Assembly: GCA_039704465.1 (NCBI GenBank) | Contig: JASFAU010000012.1 | Coordinates: 372,001 to 436,000 of the forward strand | DNA: 64,000 bases | Direction: 5' to 3' | DNA from: Plasmodiophora brassicae | Taxonomy: Eukaryota > Endomyxa > Phytomyxea > Plasmodiophorida > Plasmodiophoridae | Part shown: in pieces, positions 31,048 through 42,470 of the stretch | Layout of the letters: each line of letters starts with the position of its first letter | Position numbering within the stretch: position 1 is the first letter of the stretch | The notes under the pieces: model-generated | What the model saw: the letters and a program-made list of their open reading frames with translations, nothing else | Databases searched by the model: none | What the model was told of the DNA's origin: nothing | Translations under genes and position numbers: made by a program

Positions 31048-34000
31048 TCGACCGACGCGCCGCCCATGTCGCTCGAGGGGATACTGCAACTCGTGGAACG
31101 TCTGGAGAACGGGGCCGGCGCCCCAGCCGACCTCGTCGGCGCCATCGTCAAGCTTGGCCGGGTCGTCGACGAGATCGTGCATTGCACGGACGCCCAGTTC
31201 GATGTGATCGCGCGATATATTCTGAGGATTACGCAGAGCATTGTATCGCCGGGATCGTCAATGCTGACATCGGTTCAAGGAGCAGCGCCTGCATGTGCGG
31301 CTGCTCTGCTTGCTCTGGTTCGCCTCGCTGTGCACATTCTCGAGGAACGCGATGACAGATATGCCCTGAACGCCATTCATATGGCGCGGCTGTTGACTGA
31401 TCGATCCGGCTCCATCTACCAGTTCGACCAACGACGCCTGGCCGATGAGGATGCTCTGTCGGTTGAACCCCTAGTGAACCATTGGACATCGTCACTGCGC
31501 CGCCACTCCTTCTGTCACTGGGTCGATCCAGAAGGCCATCTTCAGGCCGTTAAGGTCCTGAACTTTGTCAATGGTCGATATGGGATCGAAGTGCAATCGC
31601 AACGTTTTGGTGCACTGTCGATCGAGAAGGCGGTTCCACTTGTGTCACCGTATCTCTCACCGCTGGATGCATCGTTGCCCGCGCCGCTGGAACCGTGGCG
31701 TGCCGAACTCACTGCCGGATCCAAAGTCGACTGCCTGGACCACGTCAGCAAATGGTACACGGCCCAAGTCGTCAGCGTGACGCCGGAAGGTCACCTTCGT
31801 ATCGCATATGACAACTGGGCGTCGACGTACAACGAGACCCTGCCACGAACGTGCGGCCGTCTCGCACCTCATATGTCGATCGCAGTGGGTGGCCGACAGT
31901 CTGCTGGCGTTGAGGTCGTCTTCAATGAGGAATGGGCTGCGACCTCATTGAGCGAAGATTCATCGGATCAATTCGCTGTTTACCGTGGCCCGGCGATGGG
32001 TGGCGATCTACTGCCTGAAGTCATCAACGAGTTTGGCCGTCTGAGCGGGTTCGACCTGCTTTTGGACCGAGTTCGGGCCGTACCGCATGCGTCGATCGAT
32101 GAGCTCCGCACAATCGCATTCATTGTCAGGCAGCTGTCGGTCCTGTTGACCAATGAGTTTGCCAAGCAGTTCATCGAGGATATCGTCTCGAGTTTGACTG
32201 GGACGATCCTGTCCCTCACTGATGTCGAGCTACGTGGCCTGACGAAAGATTTCCTTTCTGACTTCGTCATGATTTTACGGGTCCCTCTTCTTCGTATCTC
32301 AGGCAAAGCGACTGCTGCTCGAAGGCTTGACGAGTTCGAACTCGACGTTGCGTTGAAGCGGTTCCGGTCGCCTATTGTTGAGAAGCAGCTCAACGGCATG
32401 GAGTTCTTGCATGACACCATGCATGTCTGTAAGAACAATGACATGTACAGCCGGTCTTGCCGGAGCGGCGCCGACGGTGGATGGGCAGCTGTTCGCTGGC
32501 AATGGCTGGATTCCCACAAGTTCATTGTATGGATGGACGAGCATCATGTCTGGGAGGATGCGTTCGGCGAGCATGCTCATCCTCAGCTGATGAAGCGTGC
32601 AAGCGAGCTTCTTCGCTTCATATGCCGTGAAGGGGAATTGACGTTCGGTCACCTTGATCTGATCTGGTCAGCTATACAGCGTGCCATCCGTTGGCAAGAT
32701 GAGATCGCCGCAGAGATTCTTTATACTGTGCTGGACGAAATCTCGTTTGACCTATCGCCGGAGCACATTAAGCATCTTCTGAAAAGAGTCAGCAGCGTCA
32801 ACCTGAAGGACTACGTCGTGCATACCTTGGACTTGATTCTTCGACTAGGGATTGATGATATGACGGCTCTGGACCTGATGTGGAATGCAATGCAAAACGG
32901 CTCTGCTGAACTCTCTCGCGAGGCTCGCCTTCGACTTGAATCAATGTTGAACGTTCAATCGCTCCCGCTGTCTCGCACTGGTAGCAGTACTAACTTGAAG
33001 CATGTTAATCGGGTATCCTCTGGCCGGCAACCCCTGGCCAGCGACAGCAAACTCTCCAGTCGCACTCAGTTTCTCGTTCGTGCTGGCTTGAAAATCCAAG
33101 AGCAGAGCTGCGTAATCGAGAACATGCGACTGGTCCAGGATATTGCATCATCGTTTCCTGAAGTTTCGGCGTTCTATGAACGTACCCTGAATGCTGGCTC
33201 CGTTAACAACGCCGACGTCGACGAAGCTGTCCAACAGTTGTCGCCTTATTGTTCTCGCTCGGAAGCTCTAGATTATCTTGACCATCATTGTCAGCTTATG
33301 GCTTCGTTCTTCATCGAGCTCGCAACCTTTGTCGACCGTGCTGTCGCCTCTCGGGGAGATACGACTGTACAAGAGGACCTTGCCGCTTCTTTCTCTACCG
33401 AATCCGCAGTTGACCACGAGGACCGTAGTTGCTCATTCTTGGATCATATCCGTATACGGCTGCAGTTTCTTCGGTTCTTGCTGAGCGAATCATCTCTATG
33501 TCTCAGTGCTTCCCACGTCGATATGCTTTGGAAATCGCTTTTCGACAGGGCTATCAGTGCAGGACAACGTGACATGGTCCTCGAATGGTTTCAAGATGCG
33601 ATTACATTCGGTGGTGATGCTTTGGCCACTGATGCAATACGTTACCTGTTTGCCGATAAGCTCTGCGCTATGGACGCGGCCTATGTAACACCGTCAGCTT
33701 ACGCGTGCATTGAGAAGTACTTCCTCCATGTCAATTATGTGGCAGGAAGAATTTCCTCAGCCCCCCATCTCGTTTTGTCTCCGTCATGTGATCTCGATGG
33801 CGTTGGTTTCATTTGGACGATATTGCTTAGCGCCGTAGACAATCGGGTTTCTTCATCGGCGATTGCACTGTTGAACCAACTGTTTTCCTGTCATCGTTCT
33901 GTCCATATTCGTGGAATTATGACGAGGATGGTCACGTTCATCGATTCGCGAGACGTTCCTCGTTTGCGTCGTTTACTACGACTTGCGTCCCAGTGTCTAG

Positions 34001-37000
34001 CTGAAATCCCCTGGTCTCAAACTGACAATCCGAGTCACGGGCATTCCCGCCTATCCGATGGCAAAGATGGACATCTGCCCGACGAATTGTCGTCCGTTTC
34101 ATTCCGTATGACGTTTTCCGGCCAGACCCCTTGGCTTATTAGTCAATCGGCCCGCTCGACGGTTCGGTATTTGCGGGTCTGCATCGCTGATCGTCTGGGC
34201 GTCGATCCAGTGCTTGTTCGGCTGTTCGTCAATGGTGCGGAGTTATCCCCCAGCCTCGATGACCGCGTTGTTGCTGACATTTGTAGCCCCGCGAAGCGCA
34301 TTGGTGTCAACGGCGGGTCTCATCGTCGAAACAAGCGGAAACGACAAGTTGGCGGGGCGTGCGGGTATACCCGTTACTCACCAGCCCACCCTATTCATCT
34401 GATGGTGTCGGTAAGGCATCGAGAGCTGGGCGGAGCGGAGGGAATTGTCGGTTCTGCGCCATCCTCTGCCCTACAGCAGCAGCCACAATCAGCGTTACTT
34501 GGGACAACCGGCCGCCTTACTGATGTCGCGGTCACTGCCGTTTCGAAGTTGTTCAATTCATTTTCTGCCGGTGCCCCATCATTCTCGATCGACCAGCTTG
34601 CGACCTTCGTTTCGCTTTCCGCTGTTGCTAGGGGGTTGTCGAACGGGATTTGTCGTTCCGCAAGTCAGTTTCTTGAGGAATTTGGTGAACCTGATGGTTC
34701 GGGGTCCCGCATCTTCAATTTGAATGCGTTTATCAACCTGTACACGAAAGGCGCCGAGCGTTTCACTGCCAACTTTGTATGGAACGAAATCAAATCGCTG
34801 GCTGCGAAAGGTTTTGTCGAGGGTTGTGGGCCCGAAGGTGAAGGTTCTCCTCGCGATATCTTGTCGTCATCTGATGAATATTTTGGCATTTTATTTCGAG
34901 CCCTTGAGCTGGGCGATGACCGTCTATCAGGGCAGGTTTGGCGACTTTTAATGGGCATTCCTTCGAACCCGTCGCTGAAACACAAAATTGTTGATATGCC
35001 TTTGGGTGGCTCTGAGCCAGATTGGTCGCGGCTCTTTGACGCTTCATCCCCATTCCGTCTGATGTATTCACTTCAAATTGTTCAGAATTTCGTTTCTCAA
35101 GAGCATACGGCCATGGACGAGGACGTCGTTTCCGGCCTGTACGATGACTCGACAGATTACGAAACTGATGCTGGCGATGCTGATTCCATATCGTCGTCGT
35201 CGAAGTCTTCATCTGGCGACATCACTGGCTCTGTCTTGCAGACTTTCCCTGCTGCCGTTGCAAATAATGCTGATGTTGAAGATGAAAATGCACGCGCTAT
35301 CAATGACTGGTCGTCATCGTTCTTTGCGAGCGGCGGTCTTCGGCACCTCTACAATGTACTTCTTAGCGCAGAGTAGGTCTTCGCTTATTACTATGCCTGT
35401 ATGGTGTTATTCACTGAATTTGTAGAAAATTGAACTCGGATGATGATCCTGCTCTCTTCTGCCTCGCTCTTTTATTGAAAACTGCCTTGGCTTTACTCAA
35501 GATGCTTCGGCCTGGGTCGAACAATGGGCTGACCGGCAGCCCCATTCAGGACGCGCCGCCTCTGGGGCCGGGTCTCATGGATTGGCTTCAGCTGGACCGG
35601 TTGCACGATCGTGCTCTTAACATTGTGGAACGGATGTCTGCGACGGAGCGTTCATGCTACCGGGGTAACGCTGCTTGGGCGCCGACTTGTGTCGTCCACT
35701 TTGCTCTTTCTTTGTGGCTGTGGTGCGCAACGACAGTCCCCGAACTCGTTCTTACCCGCATCCGCAATCCCGAGGTCACCTCAATCGTCCACAAAGCACT
35801 GACCTGTCGTGTGAAATCTATTCGAGACCAGACTCGGGATGCTCTATATATCCTCTGTCAGCGTGATCAATCCGTCCATGTGTTCGTCCTCGACTATCTG
35901 ATCTCGCTTCTTCACCAAGTGGAATCTGCGCCGTGTGGGCAATTCTTCTCACTGCTAAAGCAGCTGCTTTCGGAACGGTTCAAGGCAGCACAGTCGATAT
36001 CCCCAGAAGCGTATGCATCGCTAGTCCAACGTTTCGTGGTCGCGCTTGCTGGACATACGTCGACGGAAGCGCCTCTGGAAACACTTTCGGCGTCGTCTTC
36101 TGACGAACTGCTTCTGGGGATCCTCGACACTCTGCTAGTCTTCTGTTCAGCGCATCCGTCTCTTTGCGACATTGCGACTCGGGCCGGCGCGGTGCAAATA
36201 CTGCTTGATGACTGCCTTTTCGGGCTCATGCCCAAGTGTCGATCGGCTGCCACGCGACGTACTGCGTTTGCGTGTGTGACTTTGATCTGCTCGTCCTCTC
36301 CGGAAGCTTATTCAACGGCCATCGCCTCGTTACTACGAATTTGCTCACCGGCATCGCCAGAGGAATCTGACGATGCCTGCATTCGGCGTGGATTCGACTA
36401 CGAGCCTGAGGCCTTGATGCGATCTACGACCGGTTATGCTGGTCTTATCAATCAGGGAACGACGTGCTACATGAACGCCCTGTGTTCTCAGCTGTTTATG
36501 ATTCCCAAGCTTCGAAAAGGGTTGATCGAAGCGAAAGTCATTGACGATGACGGCTCCCTCAGCGACACGCTTCGGCACCACCGCGCTTTGCTGTTCGAGT
36601 TGCAGAAGCTGATGGCAAACATGGCCTTGTCTGCTAGCTCAGCGTACTGCACAGCTTCTTTCTGCTCATCCTACCTTGATGAATCTGGAAGGCCGATTGA
36701 CGTTCGTGTACAACAGGACGCTCAGGAGTTTTTCAACGTGCTTGTCGACCGAATAGAATCGGCCCTCAAAGGTTCTGCCCACGAGTCCCTGTTGAAGGAC
36801 ACATTTGGCGGACATCTTTGCAATCAAATGTTGTGCCAGGGCGGTTGCAATTCCGTCCGAGAGCAACGTGAGGAGTTCTCGAACGTCTCGCTTCAAGTGA
36901 AGGGGTTTCGTAATCTCGCCGAGTCACTCGATGCATATATCGCTGGCGAAAAGCTCAGCGGCGTAAACTGTGACTCTTGTGGCACCCGATCGAATACCAC

Positions 37001-39612
37001 ATTCAAAAGAGTGGTCCTGGATGATCTTCCGAACACATTAATATTCCACTTGAAGAGGCATGGCGTACGTCTGAATGTTGCCGGTATAAGCTGACTTTGC
37101 GCGTTTAGGTTCGAGCTGAACTTTGAGACCTTTATGAACGAGAAGCTCAACAACCGGTTTGAGTTCCCGCTTCGCGTCAACATGGAGCCTTACACAAAAC
37201 GTGCCCTGACACCACAATTGCAATCTGCGAGCTCTGAAGGTGCAGTCCCTGAGCAGTTAGACTATGAACTTGCTGGGGTCATTATCCACATCGGGACTGC
37301 CGACGCTGGCCACTATTACAGCTACATCCGCGATCGATCTGCGCCTATGCCGGCCTGGCTGGAGTTCAATGACCAGATCGTCCGACGATTTTCCATCGAC
37401 AAGCTCGGGGACGAAGCGTTCGGTGGCGAGGATAACATGAAGAACGCGTATATGCTGGTGTATGAAAGGGTCAGACCTTCCACTGACGAAGCTCCAGCTC
37501 CTGTGGGAATGCAGGTACGTGCCCTCGTCGGTTCTTGCTGAGCAGCATATGTGAACTTCTTTCAGTGTAATGTTCCAGAGAAGATCCTGGAAGAGATCAC
37601 TGTCAGCAACAACCGGTTCTTCCGCGATCGTCAACTGTTCGATTCGACGTCCGTCTCATTCATCAGGGAAGTCTTATCCTTGAATGCCACTGAGCCGATT
37701 TCAAGCCAACCTATGGTGCTGAAACTGGCGACGCGTTTCGCATTGGATGTCCTGGCTCGCAGTGTGTCTGGGGCCGCCGACGCGTGCACGATTCTCGCTC
37801 AGCTCCGGGTGGAGGCTTCTGTCGATGTCGATATCGCGAAGTGGTTTCTTCGTGAATTCGGCAGTCGCATCCTTGTACTGTCTGATTTCCTTCTCAACTG
37901 TCGCGACAAGAACACGCGCGAGGCATTTGGGAGCGTGCTCTCGGTTTGCCTCGAGACGGTTTCCGCCCATGAAACGCCGCCGATCCCGGCGAACACTCCT
38001 CCGCTGCCCCCGTACAGCTCCCCAATTCAACATGAAGCCGACGAGGAAGGCATCCCGTCGTCGTCCTCGGGGGAGATTCCTCGGACGCTATGTCAGGAAG
38101 TTGTATTCTCCCTGATGCGCCTGGTCGACACGGCGTCGCGTCACTGGGTCCGCTTCCATCAACTGTTTGCTGTTCTCCTTCGTTGGGCAGAGAGCGGTCC
38201 ATACGCTCGACAGTATCTCGTCCGTCTATCGGCGGTTGCCCGTTTAGGGCATTTAACACTGGGTCGGGATTCGCAGCTTCCCGGTTACCCGAAACACACG
38301 ACGATCATGGGCAATCGCATTGTTCAGCCCGACTTGCACACCGTGTATAGAGTCATGGGCACAGTTGTTCGGGGATGCTTCGGTGAGAATGGCATCAGAC
38401 CTCCAACAAGCCTGCCCGGCCCTCTGTGGGCGCTGACCGATCTCGACCTAATCATTGTTAATTGCGAATTGTTTTACGAGAGAGCCCTGATGAACGGCGG
38501 CGATGTCTCCGGTGTTGTGGATATTCTTGTGCACAGGTATGGTGATGGTCCAGGTTTGATGGTTGCACTGTTGCTAAGTCGTGTCGCAGGTCATATGAAT
38601 ACCTGCCGTACTTGCAACCTGTCAACAAGATCATTATTGATGGCGTTATCAAGGCGAATGCCGACCAAGTCAAGCCCTACTTCGACCTATTCCATGGCAT
38701 TGTCCAGATCGCCGACTCTCTACAGGTACGGGCCACAGCCGCTGCTCGGCATCGCCCTAACACCGCTTGGATTAGGCGCAGCGCATCATGGAGCTGATGA
38801 ACTTCGAGTCTGGCGTGTCGTACCAGATTCGCGCCTATTCGGCTGGTCATGCCGCCTTCACTGTCAATTCGATCGCGTACATGCTGCGCAGCATGGACGC
38901 GTGCGAACCTCTGGCGGCGTACATGGCCGTCCACCGGCACCAATGGGAATGGATGCTCGGATGGATGCAACGTACGATGCGGTGGATGGAACCTCTGTCT
39001 CGGGCTCCGTGCTGATCGCCTTTCGCCACAGGTGCATACGAGTCGCAATCGTACCATCATTTCGGCAGTGGAGGATCGCCGTCGCATGGTGGCGTCGGTC
39101 GGCCGCGCTCGGTGTCATCGTCACCCTACCTGGTCATCATTGAGCAGCTGCGACGTCACCTGCAGGTTCCGTTCGTAGGCGGGAACGTTGACGACCACGA
39201 ATACGGCGTGGACAGCAGGCCGACCGATGACTCGTCGTCTTCCGAGAGCGGATCGGCTCGCAGCGACGAGCAACCGCCAGCAGCACGACGACAGTACCAT
39301 GCGGATCATGAGTCCAGGCGCGTGCCGACATCATCGCCCGACGTGTATCGCGAGGAGCGTCGCCCGTCGAGGTCTCGTCCGCATCCGCTGAACAGCAGCG
39401 CCGACCTGGAGGGCGCTGAACAGGACGATGCGGCCGATGAGCTGACCGACGTGGACAACAACAGCGAGGACTGTGACACCGCGTCCGTTCGAAGCACCGG
39501 CAGCAGCAAGAAACGGAGAACGGGGCACGATCTGGACAGGTCTGAAGAGGAGCAGCGCTCGTCGGAGAGTGTCGTCGTTCCGGCGTCGAGTTCGGCGCTG
39601 GCCAGCCCGTAG
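31048..39612 (+). CDS. Giant ubiquitin-specific protease (USP9X/USP34-like)
   Basis: Seven exons (31048-35372, 35426-37057, 37109-37514, 37566-38536, 38590-38725, 38776-38971, 39032-39612) give 2,748 residues; an in-frame ATG at 30892 would add 52. Most of the protein is helical-repeat scaffold. A ubiquitin-like region sits near residue 1,020 (MTFSGQTPWLISQS..VRYLRVCIADRLGV). The UCH domain is split over exons 2 and 3: Cys box GLINQGTTCYMNALCSQLF (near 1,785), QDAQEFFNVLVDR, zinc ligands NCDSCGT, FHLKR|FELNFETF, and His box GTADAGHYYSYIRDR (near 2,045). All catalytic residues are present. Intron 37058-37108 begins GC rather than GT. The acidic Ser-rich tail is probably disordered. Known relatives edit ubiquitin on signalling and degradation substrates. 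Confidence 0.93.
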
Positions 39613-39686
39613 AATACAATTGTAGAGTATTGATTTATATTATATAAACAACAGCGCGCCCGTGCCGATGTGGCCTGGGCGCTCCC

Positions 39687-40025
39687 TCACTCCGTCGTCG
39701 TCGTTGGCACGATCGAATTGCGGTCGTCGCCGGGCAGCACGATCCAGACATGGGCTCCGTGTTCGAGGCAGGACGCAATCGGCGCCGTCATGTCCAGAAC
39801 CTGACTCGTGTCGGTTCGCATGGCTACCGGCACGCCTAAGCTAACGCCAAACGCGCCGTCATACCGACATAGGCTGGCGTCGGCTGCAGACGGCGCGCCC
39901 CTTCGTTCAGCTATCGGGCCAGTGGACCCCTATTGGATGGACGCACCGAGCCATTTCACTGCCTGCACGCCATCGCCGCACTCGATGCCGATCTGCCTGT
40001 CGCGAACGTGCGTGTTGACCTTCAT
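39687..40025 (-). CDS. Small conserved-looking protein of unknown function
   Basis: Two exons (39947-40025, 39687-39883) with a 63-nt intron give 91 residues: MKVNTHVRDRQIGIECGDGV, QAVKWLADASLCRYDGAFG, VPVAMRTDTSQVLDMTAPIA and a HGAHVWIVLPGDD end. The pattern (beta-rich, WLAxxxxxRY, VWIVLPGD) looks like a compact ubiquitin-like or beta-grasp fold, but I cannot name it. Convergent with the USP gene, 74 bp between stops. Confidence 0.55.
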
Positions 40026-40174
40026 GGCGGGTGCCTCCGGCGACGACTACAATGCGCCGCTCTAAGCACAGCTGTACCGTCGCGCGTCCGAGTACTCTTC
40101 TGCCTACCAGGTCGGTGGGTACTTATAAATAGCGCGCCCTGCCACCCACGGACCTGCAGACGGTCTGCGGACTT

Positions 40175-41130
40175 GTGGGTGCAGTCTCGACTCTCGGGAC
40201 TTGTGTGTGGCAGACTGCCGCGGCGAGCAGTAGCAACGTTCATGGCGTCATTGGGAACGATGCAGGACATGTGGCCCCGTGGTTCTGTCTTCCATGTGCA
40301 TCGAAGAACAAATCGCGGCGTTGCAAGGTCAAACACACGTCATACTACCGTCGCCACCTCGTCAGCGAACACAGTGACGTGTACACCGCGCCGTCGCAAC
40401 CGACCGTCAATCAGGGCAAGACTAGACACTACTTCAAGAGTGAAGGAGGCGGTTCGACGGTTGGTGGGAAACGGAAGGTTATGCCTTCTGCTGATTTCAC
40501 CAACGTCGACAGAGAGTACTCGGGCCGAAAACTGATCGACTGGATTGTCACTCATTTCCAGTCGTTCACCGTTGTCGAGCTGGATGAGTTCGTGGAGTTC
40601 TGTGACTCGCTGAGACCCGAGTGCCGGCTTCCATCACGGGATACGGTTCGCGCACGTGTACTGAATCGGTGGTGAGAGGAGAAGAACAGGGTCAGGGCGC
40701 TGTTAAACACAGACCGAAAGGACAGGCGCCCTGGATTCACGTCCGATATGTGGACTTCTTCCGCTAAGCGTGGTTACATGGTCGTCGGCACGGTGCACTA
40801 CATCGACGAGAATTGGGGGACGAAGCATTGCATTCTGGGTTTCGTTCGCGTGCTGTACCCGCACACGGGACAGCGGCTGGCACACTACCCCTGTGGCTGA
40901 ATGCGTTACTCAGTTACCTTGCATGGCGCATGTCTTGCGGCTGGCGGTTAAGGATGGCATCAAATCCGGTAAGACCATGGACGTCGCGATTGCACGTTTC
41001 GAGAATTACTAGTGAAGAAGATTTGCGACTCATCAAAACTTAAGGAGGCGCTGCAGGCCCTTCGCCGCCGGTTGCAAGTCATGCGCCATGCAAGGTAACT
41101 GAGTAACATATTCAGCCACAGAGGTATCCA
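40175..41130 (+). pseudogene. hAT transposase relic, copy 1
   Basis: A BED-type zinc finger (WFCLPCASKNKSRRCKVKH then YYRRHLVSEH) is followed by RKLIDWIVTHFQSFTVVEL and, after an in-frame TGA at 40674, by GFTSDMWTSSAKRGYMVVG and YIDENWGTKHCILGFVRVL, the first catalytic region of hAT transposases. After TGQRLAHY the sequence jumps to a CMAHVLRLAVKDGIKSGK block, so the intervening core is deleted. Nearly the same sequence occurs inverted at 58951-59860. Confidence 0.8.
40888..41126. repeat. Inverted duplication inside the hAT relic
   Basis: CCCTGTGGCTGAATGCGTTA and the following 30 bp (to about 40940) recur as reverse complement at about 41072-41126 with few changes, about 130 bp apart. It duplicates the segment for the CMAHVLRL block. 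Confidence 0.85.
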
Positions 41131-41327
41131 CATATTCCGAGTTGTGGCAATCGCCAGCAGCCTCAGACGGGGAGTTGCGGGAATCCGCCATTGGTCACGA
41201 TTCAGGAGGATGATCAAGGCGGTTCCTAACCAGTGGTACAAACGGAACACCAGCGAATATCCATTAACCTGTAGTAATACGTAAGTTTGCTGGAGATATC
41301 AGGAAATCGGGTTCTATATTAATGGAG

Positions 41328-42149
41328 TCACGTCTCTTTCTCAACTACCACGGTTGTGGCCTCCCGAGTGACCGTGTAGGCCCTCTCAAACGATTTCAGT
41401 TCCCACAGAATTAACGTGGTCCCATCTGAACGGGCTGTCGCCTGCTTCGACCAAGTCGCCACCTCGGTCTGAACAGGGATCGGCAGCTTGACGTGCACTG
41501 CCCCTGTGGCAGGATCCTGAATAGTGTCACGGAACTGTTCAAGCTCACGCTTGATGGCGACTAGCTTGGGATGATATGCTTCGAGTGTCTTACTGGCAAG
41601 TTCTTTCTTGAACAGCAGTTGGACATTATATGCGGGTTCAGGCCAGGTGTAGGCGATGATGGCAGTACTTGCATCGTCCGAAAGTTTGAAATTGAAGTCG
41701 GACGCGCCGGAGTGCATCACTGCAACAACGAGTACCCGATCATTGTTGGTGTCTGGGTCCGTGTAAACCGTTGCAAAGACTGGCGGGTTTTTGAATTCGA
41801 CAGCTTGTGTGAATTCGGATGAGCTCTCAGGCAGCTCCGAGAGGCGAAGAGATTTGCGACTGCCGTGCTCCATGGGTGTATCCTCAAAATCTTCATCACC
41901 GGTGGAACTACAAGGATCCGAATCGTCGATCTTAGGGCCTTCACATACAAACATAACGTATGTCAAAGATGGAGCAAACGTGGCAATGATCAGTACAGCG
42001 ACGGACGTACGTTTCCCTAACTTGCGACCGCCCTTGTCCTTCCTGAGGTGGCATCCCAACTTCGCTTTCGTTTTGTTGAAGTGCGCTCGGAACACATCCG
42101 GCGCAAACACTTCAAACTCCTTATATGCCGTCCGCACGTTGTTCGGCAT
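41328..42149 (-). CDS. 273-residue protein, probably transposon-linked
   Basis: Single ORF from ATG 42149: MPNNVRTAYKEFEVFAPDVF, a Lys/Arg-rich stretch, a hydrophobic stretch (TSVAVLIIATFAPSLTYVMF), an acidic linker, then a beta-rich region (FATVYTDPDTNNDRVLVVAV, TAIIAYTWPEPAYNVQLLFK) and a charged tail. The hydrophobic stretch is bounded by GTACGT and GTGAAG and its length is a multiple of three, so it may be a retained intron. Upstream (42170-42222) is a 53-bp leader also present at the start of the Ty3 element at 58455-58504, linking this gene to that retroelement. No family recognised. Confidence 0.55.
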   Translation of the reverse strand: MPNNVRTAYKEFEVFAPDVFRAHFNKTKAKLGCHLRKDKGGRKLGKRTSVAVLIIATFAPSLTYVMFVCEGPKIDDSDPCSSTGDEDFEDTPMEHGSRKSLRLSELPESSSEFTQAVEFKNPPVFATVYTDPDTNNDRVLVVAVMHSGASDFNFKLSDDASTAIIAYTWPEPAYNVQLLFKKELASKTLEAYHPKLVAIKRELEQFRDTIQDPATGAVHVKLPIPVQTEVATWSKQATARSDGTTLILWELKSFERAYTVTREATTVVVEKET

Positions 42150-42169
42150 GGCGTCCGCTTTGATGGCAC

Positions 42170-42222
42170 CTGTGACGTCCCAACGGTGATGGTATATCAG
42201 CCGTGTAGTATAATCGTCTGTG
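42170..42222 (-). repeat. 53-bp leader shared with the Ty3 element
   Basis: Starts CTGTGACGTCCCAACGGTGA and ends ..TAATCGTCTGTG. The same sequence precedes the Ty3 gag start once the 734-bp insertion there is disregarded (57713-57720 plus 58461-58504). Orientation relative to the downstream ORF is the same in both places. Confidence 0.9.
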
Positions 42223-42225
42223 GAG

Positions 42226-42440
42226 CTAACTATGGATAACGGGAAGCGGACCCTCGACGATGTATGGCGGACTGGACGAGCGACGCACTTTTTCGTCTAA
42301 TTTCGGCTGCCAGGTGCTGCCACTCTCCATAGTTTGCAAGCAATACGCTCGGGTTTCGTACGGTGATATGCAGATATGCGATATTGCCCGGAACTATGGA
42401 AACTATGGATAACGGCGCAGCTAACTATGGACAATGGCAG
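42226..42440. repeat. Cluster of AACTATGGA motifs
   Basis: CTAACTATGGATAACGG, CTCCATAGTTTG (inverted), GGAACTATGGAAACTATGGA and CTAACTATGGACAATGG occur within about 200 bp. An inverted CTCCATAGTTACG lies at 49658-49670, beyond the recombinase gene, so these may be ends of a mobile unit. Confidence 0.6.
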
Positions 42441-42470
42441 GGCCATCCGCGGGCAAACGGACCAAGTGGC

